From assembly GCF_023091745.1 (NCBI RefSeq), contig NC_068922.1:31348001-31412000 (forward strand): 64,000 nt of DNA, in the 5' to 3' direction. The notes beneath the pieces were generated by a model. The model saw only the letters and a program-made list of their open reading frames with translations. It had not been told where the DNA came from and searched no databases. This stretch comes from Budorcas taxicolor. Its lineage: Eukaryota > Chordata > Mammalia > Artiodactyla > Bovidae. The position numbers were made by a program, and so were the translations under genes. How positions within the stretch are numbered: position 1 is the first letter of the stretch; every line of letters begins with the position of its first letter. This document shows, piece after piece, positions 34,093 through 47,085 of the stretch.

Positions 34093-34302
34093 TGGTAGTG
34101 GTTTAGTCGCTAAATAATGTCAGATTCTTGTGACCCCATGGACTGTAGCCCTGCAGACTGCTCTGTCCATGGGATTTCCCAGGCAAGAATACTGGCATGG
34201 GTTACCATTTCCTTCTCCAGGGGACCTTCCTGATCCAGGGATCACCCAGGTCTCCTGCATTGCAGGCAGATTCTTTACCAACTGAACCACCAGGGAAGCC
34301 CC
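34093..34302 (-). mobile_element. Bov-tA SINE
   Basis: Full-length antisense copy with the tRNA-derived head at 34280-34302. Confidence 0.9.
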
Positions 34303-35540
34303 ATTGCCCAGTGCCCAGTGCATAAATGTATGTGTGATGAAAAGTGTCTCTATAATGACATTCTTCACGTGGATCCCATGGCATGACTCTGACCCTGGAG
34401 TCAATCACACTCCAGTGTGGTGATGCCTGATTTGGGAGACATAACTGAGCATGGGGCCCAAACGAAGTCAGATCATCATACAGAGTGGCCCAGATGGACA
34501 CAGATATATCTAAGGGCTCTGGTGGGACAGGTGAGCGGCATCCTGAGGTCGCTAGGGCTTGAGGCAGCATGAAACAAAGCTAGATTTGGGAAGCCATAAG
34601 CAAGACTGAGGGGGTGCTGAGCACAGACTAATCACAGGTAGTCAGAAGACAGACAGCAGCACACGTACTAAGAGAAGACCACTCTTACCTCTTAACTCCC
34701 AGAAAGATCACGGCAGCTGTGAAGGTGTGTCTACAGATCCGGCAGTTTTAGGGGAAAAAAATGTTAACATGACCTCACCCAGGATGCAAGAGCAGGTAAA
34801 ACCTGGGATGGAGATGAGGTGAAACTTAATACTATCCAATCATTTATTGACGCTTCTACGTGCCAGGCACTGAAGAATTTTTCATTAAAAATTTTTTAAA
34901 TCTGCTACTTCTGACCATAAAAAATGTCAACAATATAAAACAATTTAACATCTTCTCTCTAAGCATAGGACTATTTTATACAATTTCATTGTTTCTTTAG
35001 GGCTACACTGGCCAGTAGGGTAGCCTCTACCCACATCTGGTGACTTGTGTTTATATTAACTTAATTAAACATTAAATATTTAGTTCATCAGTCACCCAAG
35101 GCACATTTCAAGTAACACAGCAAAGAAAAAAAAGAAAGACCATTTCCTTCATCACAGAAAGTTCTATTGATCAAAATTTCTCAAGAGTGACAGTCTCTTG
35201 AAGCTATGACTTTCATGGGTAGCCCATCAATAACTGGACAATGTTGAAGAAGCATGCAACTGCTTAATTATTGCATGCTGAACACTGATTTAAAATAAGT
35301 GCCCCCGAAATATGGAGTAAAAGGAACACAAAGAAAAGCAAACCTTGTAGCCAAACCTTCATCTTCTTTCTCTGGGGTCCAGACATCTTATTCAGAGCCT
35401 GTCACAAAGGAAAAACAAAACAGAACAGCAAACAGCAGATGTGCTCTATCAATGACATGATAAATTTCTAACAGAAAAAGTACAGATGGAAAAAATATGA
35501 ACTTCCTGGTGTCTGGAAGGAAAAGTAATTTTCTGCTGTG
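34303..35540. other. no recognised feature
   Basis: 1.2 kb of unassigned sequence; the 'cgcttctacgtgccaggcac' segment near 34851 may be a scrap of an old L2 or MIR. Confidence 0.4.
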
Positions 35541-35547
35541 AAGAATA

Positions 35548-35690
35548 GCCTACTGACATTGGATTGTGAGATGTTATGGGGAGGGAGGTGGGAGGGGGGT
35601 TCATGTTTGGGAACACATGTAAGAATTAAAGATTTTAAAATTAAAAAAATAAAAAACTATAAAAAAAAAGATTCAATGAAATTAAAAAAA
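35548..35690 (+). mobile_element. 3' end of a ruminant retroelement
   Basis: A G-rich segment (35577-35599) followed by 'tttgggaacacatgtaagaa' and an A-rich tail, as seen at the ends of ruminant L1-like insertions. Family not certain. Confidence 0.45.
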
Positions 35691-35731
35691 AAAATACTGT
35701 CTTACACTTACCTGAGAAGAAAAGAAAAAAC

Positions 35732-35734
<3 letters not shown>

Positions 35735-35776
<42 letters not shown>
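35735..35776. repeat. (GT)21 microsatellite
   Basis: An uninterrupted 42-nt GT run. Confidence 0.98.
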
Positions 35777-35779
<3 letters not shown>

Positions 35780-35840
35780 AATTGGAATCAAGAGGAAATT
35801 TCATAATAGATTTTTTGCTGAGAAGCATAGAAACCATAGG

Positions 35841-35880
35841 GCTTCCCAAGTGGCTCAGGGGTGAAGAATCTGCCTGTCAC
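35841..35880 (+). mobile_element. Bov-tA SINE head fragment
   Basis: Only the first 40 nt of the tRNA-derived head is present. Confidence 0.7.
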
Positions 35881-36160
35881 TTTGTTCAGTTTGAAATCTG
35901 TTAACAGCTGAATAACAAATTACATCATAATGGAAGATATAACCCACTGTATGTAATTCTAACAATTACATATAATTATTTTCCCAGTTTTCAAAAAAGT
36001 TTTATATATATATTTATATATATATATATTACCAGGAGACTAATGTGCATATTATCTAAAAAGATGTCTTTCTTTACTGTTTTCTATCATAGCATTCTTA
36101 TCAGGTGGGAAAATAAGATTCATGTTGGGAATAAAAAAAACAAAACTGTAATGCCTTCAT

Positions 36161-36388
36161 GGACTTCCCTGGTGGTCCAGTTTCTATGACTCTGTGCTCC
36201 CAGTGCAGGGGGCCCAGATTCCATCCCTGGTCAGGGAACTAGATCCCACACGCTGCAACTAAAGAAAAAGAGAAAAAAAAAAAAAAAAAAAGACCCCAGA
36301 TGCTGTAACTAAAGATCCTGAAGATGGAAGATCCTTCGTGTTATAACTAAGATCTGGCTCAGGCAAATAAACAAATACATACACACAT
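36161..36388 (+). mobile_element. CHR-type tRNA-Glu SINE with internal A-run
   Basis: Head at 36163, B-box-like segment near 36215, then a 19-nt A-run (about 36273-36291) inside the element, and further CHR body up to the AAATAAAC tail. Confidence 0.8.
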
Positions 36389-36389
36389 A

Positions 36390-37725
36390 TCTTTCAAATG
36401 TAATGCCTTTCAGAGCTGTTATTACTGTACTCCTCTTCCTAGTACTGTATCTAAATACTCAGACTATTTCAGGTAACCAAGTCACACAAACCAGAAGCAT
36501 CAGGAAGAAGAAAAGGGAAAACACACACACACAAATACACACTACATAAGCCTTTATTCTTTTTCATAGTCTTTTTTAAAAACTGCTACAGTTACTAGGA
36601 CTGAAGACAGAGAAAAAATCATACACAAGGATTTTTCATTTTACCCTTGTTAGTTGGGTAGTGGTTTAGATACATAGCAGAAACTTAGAATAGTTCTCAG
36701 ATGATCCAATATTGATGAAAAGAAATGAAATATAATAGCCTCATGAGACGGCGCTTACTATATTTATTCACTATATAAGAAAAATAACTTCATATTTATT
36801 TAAAATTGTTAAAATTGACCTTCTAAGCTTTCAAAGTCACTACTGTAAACATTATACGAGTCCAACTTATCCTCCAAACTTTCTGTTCACCCTTGGAATG
36901 TACCAGAGGCCATTAACCTTTATATTCCAGACTTGAACTGAGTCCTGCAGATCAAGACTATTAGTGGTTCATTTCCATCTAAGGTAATTACTGCTAAGTT
37001 AAAATACAGTACGAGTCCTAAAAGGATTTGTTCTATGTTTAGTCACTCAGAGACTAGGAATAACTAAAATAGACTATATTTCAGTAGATGGTGAGAGTAA
37101 GTTTTAATAATAGAATAACATCCATTATATATGATAATATAGACCTATAGGCTTCAAAGAACTTTATGAATGTTTAAGATGCTTATTAATCTATTTTACA
37201 CCTATCAGATTGTCTTTTCAATAATCCGGTTTCTTACAAAGATTAATAAAGAGAAAACATCAGATGATTTGCTCAATGACGCATAAACTAATATTCTCCG
37301 AGTTAGCAGATTTATTTGCAAATCACAGAAGCACATTTTTAAAGGAAGAGTAATTAGAAGATTGTATCAGTATTTAACAACAACAAAAAATCTGGAAGGC
37401 ATCAAATAATACATGAAATAAAAGAGCTGGCATATTTGAGGAAAAAATTCTCATAAGCAGTTAAAAATCTTTCTGGTTAGGAAGGAATGTCTGGAATCTG
37501 CATGTCATATCTTTTTTCACTTCTTTCATTTTAGGTCTAAATCCTAGCACAGGATGGGAAAAGAATGCAACAAAGAGCACTCTCTATATATCCTCACAGA
37601 ATTTATAGTTTTAAATTCCAAAAGGTTCAAATTGCAGTTTCATCAAATTTCTTGTTCCCTATAGGCATGAGACATCACTATTTGGAAAACAAATTTTTGA
37701 TTATCACCAAAAGTGAAAGAGACTT
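36390..37725. other. 1.3 kb AT-rich, no recognised feature
   Basis: I see no exon or nameable repeat; a short ACACAC run lies at 36520-36530. Confidence 0.45.
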
Positions 37726-37726
37726 G

Positions 37727-37876
37727 GGACTTTCCTGGTGGTCCAGTGGCTGACTCTGCTCTCCCAATGCAGGGGGCCTGGGTTTGATCCCTGGTCAGGG
37801 AACTAGATCCCATATGCTGCAAATAAAGATCCCACATGCCACAACTAAGACTTGGCAGAGCCAAATAAATATTTTT
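37727..37876 (+). mobile_element. CHR-type tRNA-Glu SINE
   Basis: Complete head, body and AAATAAATA tail. Confidence 0.88.
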
Positions 37877-37879
37877 TAA

Positions 37880-38590
37880 AAGTGAAAGAGACCTGGTAAA
37901 CATATATTAAAAATACCCAGGGTAAGGAAAGCCCAAGCCAACTATAAGAATCTCTCTTCTGATCATCCTTTTTCTTTTCCACTAGGGATAAAATATTTAC
38001 ACCCATTACCCACAATTGGGAAAATCAGGGCATATATAAAAAAAGAAAATTTGAAACCCACAGATGAGAACTATGGCTAATATTTTGATGTTTCTTCTGC
38101 TAGTCTTGTACTAATTATATTTTATCAAATCATAAACTCATTGTATACATACTTTATACTCTAATTTTTTTCACCTAACATTTTACCATTACCAGTTCTG
38201 TACTTCATTTTATATATATCAAAGAGGCATATATATTTAAGTATGATCTTTATTTTTTCTGAATTTTAAAAATAATACATGCTAATTTGGAGGAGTAAAA
38301 CAAACTAGAAAAAAAAGGAAAAAGATACACCCTTATATAAAATCTTGATTCTATCTTATACCTAAAACACAACCACTTTTAACACTTTTGTGCCTTATTT
38401 CTTATCTTTCCTGCCTTATTTCTGTAATATGTAAACAATCATTTTTTGTATTCTCCAGTATTGAGCATTTAAGAGGTTTTAGTTTATTACATCAAGAGTG
38501 AGTGTAATATCTGAATATTAAAATGCCAATTCTTACATATTAATATTCACACATTCTTATATGTTTACCAGATCAAATCCAAAAATGGGA
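37880..38590. other. AT-rich, no recognised feature
   Basis: Possibly very old L1, too diverged to name. Confidence 0.35.
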
Positions 38591-38591
38591 T

Positions 38592-40108
38592 CAGTTCAGT
38601 TCAGTTCAGTCACTCAGTTGTGTATGACTCTTTGCAACTCCATGGACACCAGGCTTCCCTGTCCATCACCAACTCCAAGAGCTTGCTCAGACTCATGTCC
38701 ATCGAGTCGGTGATGCCATCAAACCATCTCATCTTCTGTCGCCCCCTTCTCCTCCTGCCTTCAATCTTTCCCAGCATCAGGGTCTTTTCCAGTGAGTCAG
38801 TTCTTCGCATCAGGTGGCCAAAGAATTGGAGTTTCAGCTTTAGCATCAGTCCTTCCAATGAATATTCAAATTGATTTCCTTTAGTTTGATCTCCTTGCAG
38901 TCCAAAGGGACTCTCAAGAGTCTTCATCAACACTACAGTTGAAAAGCATCAATTTTTCGGCGCTCAGCCTTCTTTATGGTCCAGTTCTCACACCCATACC
39001 TAACTACTGGAAAAACCATAACTTTGACTAGACAGACCTTTGTTGGCAAAGTGATGTCTCCGCTTTTTAATATGCTTTCTAGGTCGATCATAGCTTTCTT
39101 CCAAAGAGCAAGCGTCTTTTAATTTCATGGCTGCAGTCACTATCTGCAGTGATTTTGGAGTCCAAAAAAATAAAGTTTGTCACTGTTTCTATTGTTTCCC
39201 CATCTATTTGCCATGAAGTGATGGGACCAGATACCATGATCTTAGTTTTCTGAATACTGAGTTTTAAGCCAACTTTTTCACTCTCCTCTTTCACTTTCAT
39301 GAAGAGGCTCTTTAGTTCCTCTTCGCTTTCTTCCATAAGGGTGGTGTCATCTGCAAACCTGAGGTTATTGATATTTCTCCCAGCAATCTTGATTTCAGCT
39401 TGTGCTTCATCCAGCCAGGTATTTCACATGATGTACTCTGCATAAAAGCTAAATAAGCATTTGGAACCAGTCCATTGTTCCATGTCTGATTTTAACTGTT
39501 GCTTCTTGACCTGCATACAAACGAGGCAGTTATGGTGGTCTGGTATTCCCATCTCTTGAAGAATTTTCCACATTTTGTTGTGATGCACACAGTCAAAGGC
39601 TTTGGCATAGTCAAAAAAGCAGAAATAGATGTTTTTCTGGAACTCTCTTGCTTTTTTGATAATTCAACAGATGTTGGCAATTTGATCTCTGGCTCCTCTG
39701 CCTTTTCTAAATCCAGCTTGAACATTTGAAAGTTCTTGGTTCACCTACTGTTGAAGCCTGGCTTGGAGAATTTTGAGCATTACTTTGCTAGCATGTGAGA
39801 TGAGTTCAATTGTGCAGTAATTTGAACATTCTTTGGCATTGCCTTTCTTTGGATTTGGAATGAAAACTGACCTTTTCCAGTCCTGTGGCCACTGCTGAGT
39901 TTTCCAAATTTGCTGGCATATCGAGTGCAACACTTTAACAGCATCATCTTTTAGGATTTGAAATAGCTCAGCTGGAATTCCATCACCTCCACTAGCTTTG
40001 TTCATAGTGATGCTTCCTTCCTAAGGCCCACTTGACTTCGCATTCCAGGATGTCTGGCTCTAGGTGAGTGATCACACCATCATGGTTATCTGGGTCATGA
40101 AAGTCTTT
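38592..40108 (-). mobile_element. BovB LINE, 5'-truncated, decayed
   Basis: The reverse complement covers from the linker just before the RT domain (near 40108) to the 3' tail at 38592. Several frame breaks, including one within the RT core near 39400-39500. Confidence 0.92.
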
Positions 40109-40109
40109 G

Positions 40110-40937
40110 AGGCAGCTGATTAAAAGTCATCTCCAGAAAGACTACAGAGCCCAAATTCCCATCAGCAGTGGCTGGAATGGTCCCCTGCTATATCCTTATG
40201 AAGTGTCACTAGTTGTAACCTTTGTCATTCTTATACGTCAAAAATGGCTATGTCATTTTTATTTCCCCTTTTTGTGATTAACACAAAAACCTAAATTCTT
40301 ATATGTTTAGGATTACTTATGTGTTTCTTAGTCATCTGTAGTTTTTTCTTTTGTCAATGATTTGTGATATTTGTCCTTTCTCTACTGGGTTCATAGGCAT
40401 TTCTTACTGAATTTATCACAATGTTATTTCTGTTGTTATTTATTTTTAATGAAGGGAAACTCTGCATTAAATTCTAATATTTCAGGAGTTCCCTTGGATG
40501 GATGGATGCATAGATAGGTATTTCATTATCTCAGGATTTGATTATCTTAAATCTGTCCAGCCAATCAGGCATATTTTAAAAAATAATCAAATTGGAATCA
40601 GGAATTATTAGAGAAATGTACCCAGTATATCAAGTTTTCATATTCTCAGCAAGTCTTAATAGGACTGTAAAACTTTCACAACAGTTATCTAGGATCTATA
40701 CAAACAAATCCAGGAGGCTTCCATGGCATTCCAATGACAAGTTCATATTCATATTCTGCTTAGTTATCCATCTCCAAAACTATCACAAGGCAGTCCTGGA
40801 TATTAGTGGCATGATCTCAGAGTTGCATATACCTGTACACATACGTTTATGTGCATTTTCACATTTTAAAAAGTTATGCCTGAAATGCTAAGGAAAAAAA
40901 CACAATTTAAACACCAGACAGAATGTATTTTGTTTAA
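40110..40937. other. no recognised feature
   Basis: AT-rich unassigned sequence between two BovB copies of opposite orientation. Confidence 0.4.
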
Positions 40938-41408
40938 TTTGCAAACAAAGGTCTGTACAGCCAAACCTATGGTTTTTCCAGTAGTCATGTATGGATGTGA
41001 GAGTTGGACCATAAAGAACACTGAGCGCCAAAGAATTGATGCTTTTGAACTGTGGTGTTGGTGAAGACTCTTTAGAGTCCCCTGGACTGCAAGGAGATCC
41101 AATCAATCCATCCTAAAGGAAATCAATCCTGAATATACATTGGAAGGCCTGGTGCTGAAGCTGAAACTCCAAAACTTTGGCCACCTGATGCAAAGAACTG
41201 ACTCACTGGAAAAGACCCTGATGCTGAGAAAGATTGAGGAAAGGGAGAAAAGGAGGTGACAGAGGATGAGATGGTTGGATGGCATCACCAACTCAAGGAC
41301 TTGAATTTGAGCAAGCTCCAGTAGATGGTGAAGGACAGGGAGGCCTGGCATGCTGCAGCCCATGGGGTAGCAAAGAGTCAGACACGACTTAACGACTGAA
41401 CAACAGTA
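40938..41408 (+). mobile_element. BovB LINE 3' fragment
   Basis: C-terminal coding part plus 3' tail ending in ACTGAACAACA. It has an in-frame stop near 41062. Confidence 0.9.
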
Positions 41409-41489
41409 AGAGTGTTTTGGGACAAGTTTAAGTACACATGGGAGTCTAGGATCATCCTCCAACTGATAAAAGTTAATCATTTCTTAATT

Positions 41490-41785
41490 TCATGGGATAT
41501 ATTTTTAATTAATTTATTTTCGGTTGCACTGAGTCTGTTGCTGTGTGAGGGCTTTCTCCAGTCGTGGCGAGCTGGGGGCTACTCTGTTGCGGTGCACAGG
41601 CTCTGGCTGTGGGGCTTCAGCTGTTGCAGCTCGTGGGCTCTAGAGTGCAGGCTTGGTAGCTGTAGTGCATAGGCTTACCTGCTCTGCAGCATGTAGAGTC
41701 TTTCTGGACTACCTGAGGTTAAACCCATGTTCCCTGCACTGGCAGGCAGATTCTCATCCGTTGTGCCACCAGGGAATTCTTGGAA
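41490..41785 (-). mobile_element. long CHR-type SINE
   Basis: Antisense, with the tRNA-derived head at 41745-41785 and the extended GGGCTCTAG-rich body of the older CHR family. Confidence 0.75.
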
Positions 41786-42244
41786 ACACTATTTTTTTTA
41801 AACACATTTTAGATAAATGTTTATCTTCCAAAGCAATAACATATATCAGTCCTGAGTGACATGCCAGCTACTTAAAGAAAAGAAAAAAAACAAACAACTG
41901 TATGAGGAAAATCCACTGAAGCATATTTACAGCTTTATTTTGTGACTAGGGTGGGTACTCATGAAGTTCCCAAGTACAACACTCACATCTATCAGCCACC
42001 TTCTCCTCTGCAGGCCCAGCAACTTGGGGGTGATGATCTGTAATGTCAAAGCATTCCCTAAGCAATCCTGTTCCCTTTTACCTTGAACAGGAGTTAAAGG
42101 GGCAAGTTTTGACTAAAATACCAAAAATTAGACCCCACATTCCAACCTGAAACACGATACAAAGCAACATTATCAAAGGAAGCATGCCAGGAAGGTTATG
42201 TAACTCTTAAAACCATGTACCCATGTCAAAGGCAAACAGAGTTC
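41786..42244. other. no recognised feature
   Basis: Unassigned; an A-rich run lies near 41875-41890. Confidence 0.4.
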
Positions 42245-42455
42245 AAGTTACTTTTTTTTAACTGAAGGATAATTGCTTTACAATTTCGTTTCATTTCTTC
42301 CATACATAAACATGAATTAGCCATAGATGTACATATGTCCCCTCCCTCTTGCACCTTCCTCCCACCTCCCACTCTTTCCCACTCCTCTGAGTTGTTACAG
42401 AGCCCGAGTTTGATTTCCCTGAGTCAAACAGCAAATTTCCATTGGCTATCAATTT
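42245..42455 (-). mobile_element. L1 LINE 3' end, antisense
   Basis: It begins with a T-run (42252-42260) and the reverse complement of the L1 3' terminus, matching the copy at 50148. Confidence 0.75.
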
Positions 42456-42779
42456 TACACATGGAAGTGTACAAGCAGATTTTTGAAGATGAAGGTTTTT
42501 GGAGAAAGTTGCCAGCATGCTGCATGGATCTGACCAGAATGGCCCCAAGGCTGTTTGCTTACTTGCAAGTGTAAGGCAAAGAGCTTCAAAAGGCCACCCA
42601 GGGATTGCAAACTGTATCCTCATTACCCTCTGAGTTTTTGAAGGTAAAGTATTTCCCTTGGACTAGATCTGATGCAACATAGAGCTAGCTGTCTTAGATC
42701 CTGTTCAAGGACCACTCGCTGGAAAGAAGGTACCAAAGCAAAGAGCAGCAAGGGGTGTACTTCCCAGTGGAAGCAGAGT

Positions 42780-43085
42780 CACAGACTTCGAGAAAGAACT
42801 TGTGGTTGTCAGCGGGGTAAGGAAGAGGGAAGGGATAGGTAAGGAGTATGGGATCGGTGTGTACACACTGCTGTATTTAAAAATGGATAACCAACAAGGA
42901 TCTACCGTATAGGTCAAGGAACTCTGCTCAGTATTATGTGGCAGCCTGGATGGGAGGGGAGTTTGGGAGAAAATGGATACATGTGTAAGTACAGCTGAGT
43001 CCCTTTGCTGTCCACCTGAAACTATTGCAACATTGTTAATCTGCTATACTCCCAATATAAAATAAAAAGTTTAAAAAACAAAAAA
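42780..43085 (+). mobile_element. L1 LINE 3' end
   Basis: Plus-strand L1 3' UTR ending in an A-rich tail (43060-43085). Confidence 0.75.
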
Positions 43086-43196
43086 CGACTCCTAGAGGCT
43101 GCAGATGACCAAATACAAATTCACTTCTTCAGGTGAACTGTGCTTTGAAAGACAAAGAAGCAGCCAATAGAAAAAAGGCCAGTTTTAAGCACATGC

Positions 43197-43390
43197 CAGG
43201 GACTTTTAAACACATGCCAACCACTTCAGTGGTTACAATTTCACCTTCCAATGCAGTGGTGCAGTTTCAATCCCTGGTCAGGCAGCTAAGATACTACATG
43301 CCTCAAGGCCAAAAAACCCCAAAACATAAGCAATACTGCAACAAATTCATAAAAACCTTAAAAATGGTCCATATCAAAAAATAGTAATAA
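43197..43390 (+). mobile_element. CHR-type SINE, diverged
   Basis: A recognisable middle (gtttcaatccctggtcaggc near 43264) and an A-rich tail. Confidence 0.55.
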
Positions 43391-43869
43391 TTTAAAAAAT
43401 AAACACATGCCAAGTGGAGAGGTGTAAGCACTGGCTCATCAACAGTCCTTGTCAAGTAAGAACTTTCTTATCTCCCCCAAAATTTACTTCTCTATTTATC
43501 AAGATGGGGAAAGAGTGATAGCACTTCACACACAGAGAGAAAAACCAGGACTCCCACTTCCTACAGCTCCTTGCCGGGAAGACATGTAACTTTCAAGTAA
43601 GGCTGTGATTTTGATTGTTACATGAACATGGACATTATAAACAACTATGGTTAATCTCCTCATTTGAAACAACCAAGGAAGTGTTTGATTTTCATCAAAG
43701 TGACCAGAAAAATCACGGCAATTGCTTGACTTGTCATTTGCAAAATGATCAGACCATTTCTGAAGCTGCCTCCCTTGTCTTTTTATCCTCTCCTGCCCTT
43801 GACTTTCAGACACGACCTTTTTTCCTCTTCTTCATGTTACTGTTTAATCATGACAGTCATAACAACAGC
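43391..43869. other. no recognised feature
   Basis: Unassigned sequence; frames of about 90 codons on both strands look like chance. Confidence 0.4.
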
Positions 43870-44005
43870 TCACATTATTGAGTGCTTACTCTGCTCCAGG
43901 CACTCTGCGATGTGTTCTATAAATACATTGCTCATTTCAGTGTCACACAGATCTCTACTATTGGCATCCCATTTTACGTATGAAGAAACTGAGGTTTATC
44001 CATTG
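43870..44005 (-). repeat. MIR SINE (ancient)
   Basis: Antisense MIR: 'gagtgcttactctgctccag' near 43881 through 'gaagaaactgaggttt' near 43982. Confidence 0.7.
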
Positions 44006-44470
44006 TTGCGAGTGAATAAAGGACTGGCAATTCATCCAGATGGCTTGACCTGAAAAGAATGAATGATATGTGGCCTCTCAGTTCAACGGATAAAACACAC
44101 CAGGTTTGCTTTCTTTAATAAAACATATGTGGATCTCCCCCACAGCATGAGAAAATGGAAACATTCCACTGAAGGAGAATGAGTAGAAAAGTAAACATAG
44201 CTATTGTTTGTAACAAAAATCCGTTGATGTACACACTCACTGCAAACTCCTGGATGATATCATTCTGTCAACAGTCACAAAGCTTTCTCAATCCGGACAT
44301 GAAATAACAATGAAAACAACAACATAGAAAATTTGTAATGTTTGAGCTTTAAAAGCTGCCTTTTCATATTTTCATCTGATTTTCTTCTCACTACAATCCT
44401 ATGAGTAGGTATCATGAATACTATGTTTTCGATGAGGAAATGAAGATTAAAGCTTTTAAAAACTATGATT

Positions 44471-44680
44471 TAGGGACCTCTCTAGTGGCGCAGTGGCTAA
44501 GACTCAACATTTCCAATGCAGGGGGCCCAGGTTCGATCCCAGGTCAGGGAACTAAGACCCTGCATGAAGTAACTAAAAAGATTTCACATGTTGCAATGAC
44601 GATCAAAGACTCCCACATGTCACAACTAAGACCAGGTGCAGCCACATAAATAAATACAAATAAATAAAATTTAAAAATAA
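44471..44680 (+). mobile_element. CHR-type tRNA-Glu SINE
   Basis: Full head, body and (AAAT)n tail (44645-44680). Confidence 0.85.
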
Positions 44681-45315
44681 AAACAAGAACTGTGATTTAT
44701 TTAACACCAAAAATGAATATATGAGAGTCAAGACTACAGGGAGCACATATCAAAGGGTAGTTGATATATTAACCCATATTTGCATCAATATGCATATCAA
44801 TCACTCAATCTTTGCATTTTTTCAGTCACCAAAATGCCTTACAAAATCCTCTTTCAGATACTGAATCCCTCACCTCATTTCAATGAGATAATTCAAGGCA
44901 AGTAACAATGCATATGGTTTTCAGATGTAGAAACTAGGGCCTCAAGAAGTAACTGAGCTGGCCAAGTCAATGGAATACAAGAATCTTATAGGGTTTTACA
45001 GAACTGAGTTGAACTTCTGTCCTAAAATGGGAAGGCATGCCTTTTCTCACTAGAGAGATTATTCTAGAACTTTAGAACCATGCCAATATATTTCCCAGTA
45101 ACCAAGTCATCAGGATCTCTGTTCTCTGAGAAGGCAGAGGTTCATGCAAGCAATTAATCCAGCGAATTAAGTTCCAGCCCTCTTTAATTCCAAAAGTTAA
45201 AGCATTCTTTCCTATCTATTCTTCATCTCCTCATAAGCAAAGACTCATAAATATTCCCATCTTCCAACCACTATATTTTTCACTCTATGGCCCCAAATAC
45301 TAACAATTCACTAGC
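44681..45315. other. no recognised feature
   Basis: Unassigned sequence. Confidence 0.4.
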
Positions 45316-45317
45316 AC

Positions 45318-45508
45318 AGAGCTTCTCGGCCTTTAGCATTTCCTCAGAAACATCTAGAAGTCCTGGTAAAACAAAGATTTCTGGGCACACCCCACGCAGT
45401 TTCTGATTTTGTCAGATCCGGAGTGCAGACTGACAGGTGGCATTTCTAACAGATTTCCAGGGGATGCTGCTGCTGGCCTGGGTACCACAATTTAAAAGAA
45501 CCACTGGA
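45318..45508 (+). repeat. MER5-type hAT DNA transposon remnant
   Basis: It opens with 'cttctcggcctttagcat', has 'tttctgggcacaccccac' in the middle and ends with 'aaaagaaccactgg', the order seen in MER5A/B non-autonomous elements. Diverged. Confidence 0.6.
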
Positions 45509-46285
45509 CAAGTATTTCTCCCAAATAGTCCCTGAAAGGGTTCCCACAGAAAAGCACTCAGCTGCTAAGGCTTCTATTTGGAGGATAAAGAAACATTTGT
45601 CATGACTCATAGCATTTTTCAAGCTTTTCCAGCCACAAAATTAAAAACAGAAAACGACTAGATTGAAAGCAAAATGAAAACAGCTAATGTTATACTGTCT
45701 AAATTTGAACTTATGGCATGGTTTCTGGAGTTAGGAAAAAAGACATAATAACAACTCAGGTGAGCCCGAGGCTGACCACATTGAAAGCTGGCACTACTGA
45801 GGCTACCAGAAAAACCTGGAGGCCAGGCCAGGCTGTTATGCCCTAACCCAAAATCACCGCAGACACCTGGCTCCCAGTTTTGTTTTGTTTTTCTCTGTCA
45901 ATGTAAGTTCTTCCAAACAATTCTCCAAACACATCAACCTATAACTCTTTTCATTAACTCATTTTTTCCCTACACCATCTCTACTATTTTTAACAGAAAA
46001 AAATATCAAGTGTCCATAAACAAATATGGTTGGAACATCAAACAGGTAGATCAAAGATCTGAAGAGAGAAGCTGGCAAAAGGAGTTTTCTTAGCGGTCCT
46101 TTATTTTTGTGATGATCATCCCTAGAAAGCTTTCAGTGGAAACTTGAATTCCATTTTGTATCTCTCTAGGGAAAGACAAAGGCATTTTGTGTTATGGTAT
46201 AAAATACTTTGGTATTCTAGGTTATTTATCACAAGTGTGACTAGTATTTTAAATAGTACCTTTTTACAAATAAAAAATAACTGAC
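45509..46285. other. no recognised feature
   Basis: Unassigned sequence. Confidence 0.4.
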
Positions 46286-46289
46286 AAGA

Positions 46290-47085
46290 AATGTTATTAT
46301 TACCAGATATAAATCTACAAATAACAGATGCTGGAGAAGGCATGGAGAAAAGGGAACCCTCCTACACTGTTGGTGAGAATGTAAGTTGGTGCAGCCACTA
46401 TGGTAAACAGTATGGAGAGTCCTTAGAAAACCAGTTACCATATCATCCAGCAATCCCACTGCTGGGCATATACCCAGACAAAACTATAATTCAAAAAGAT
46501 ACATGCACCCCTATGTTCAGAGCAGCATTATTCACAATAACCAAGCCATGGAAATAATCTATACATCCACTGACGGATGAAGGGATAAAGATGTGGTACT
46601 TATAAGCAATGAAATACTACTCGGTCATAAGAAGAATGAAATAAGGTCATCTGCAGCAACATGGATCCAACTAGAGATTCTCATGCTAAGTGAGGCAGTC
46701 AGGAGGAGAAAGACAAATACCACGTGATGTCACTATACATATGGGATCTAAAATACGGCACAAGTGAACCTGTCTACAAAATAGAAACGGACTCACGACA
46801 TAGAGAACAGACTTATGGTTGCCAAGGGGGAGAGAAGAAGGAAGGGGATGGAGTGGGAGTTTGGGATTAGTAAATGCAAACTAGTATATACAAGTTTGTA
46901 TATACTAGTATAAACAACAAGGTCCTACTGTATAGCACAGGGAGCATTTTCAATATTCTGTCATAAACCATAATAGAAAAGAGTATAAGAAATGTATATA
47001 TGTGTATAACTGAGTCACTTTGCTATACAGCAGAGATTGGCACAACATTGTAAATCAACTATACTTCAATAAAAAACAACAAGAT
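46290..47085 (+). mobile_element. L1 LINE 3' end
   Basis: End of ORF2 plus 3' UTR on the plus strand. The frame is broken after about 90 codons (46291-46557). It ends in an A-rich tail at 47070-47085. Confidence 0.85.

Noticed and set aside
35735..35776. Regularly repeated unit as a possible array
   Set aside because: A plain GT dinucleotide run; no spacer/repeat structure of a CRISPR array exists anywhere in the window.
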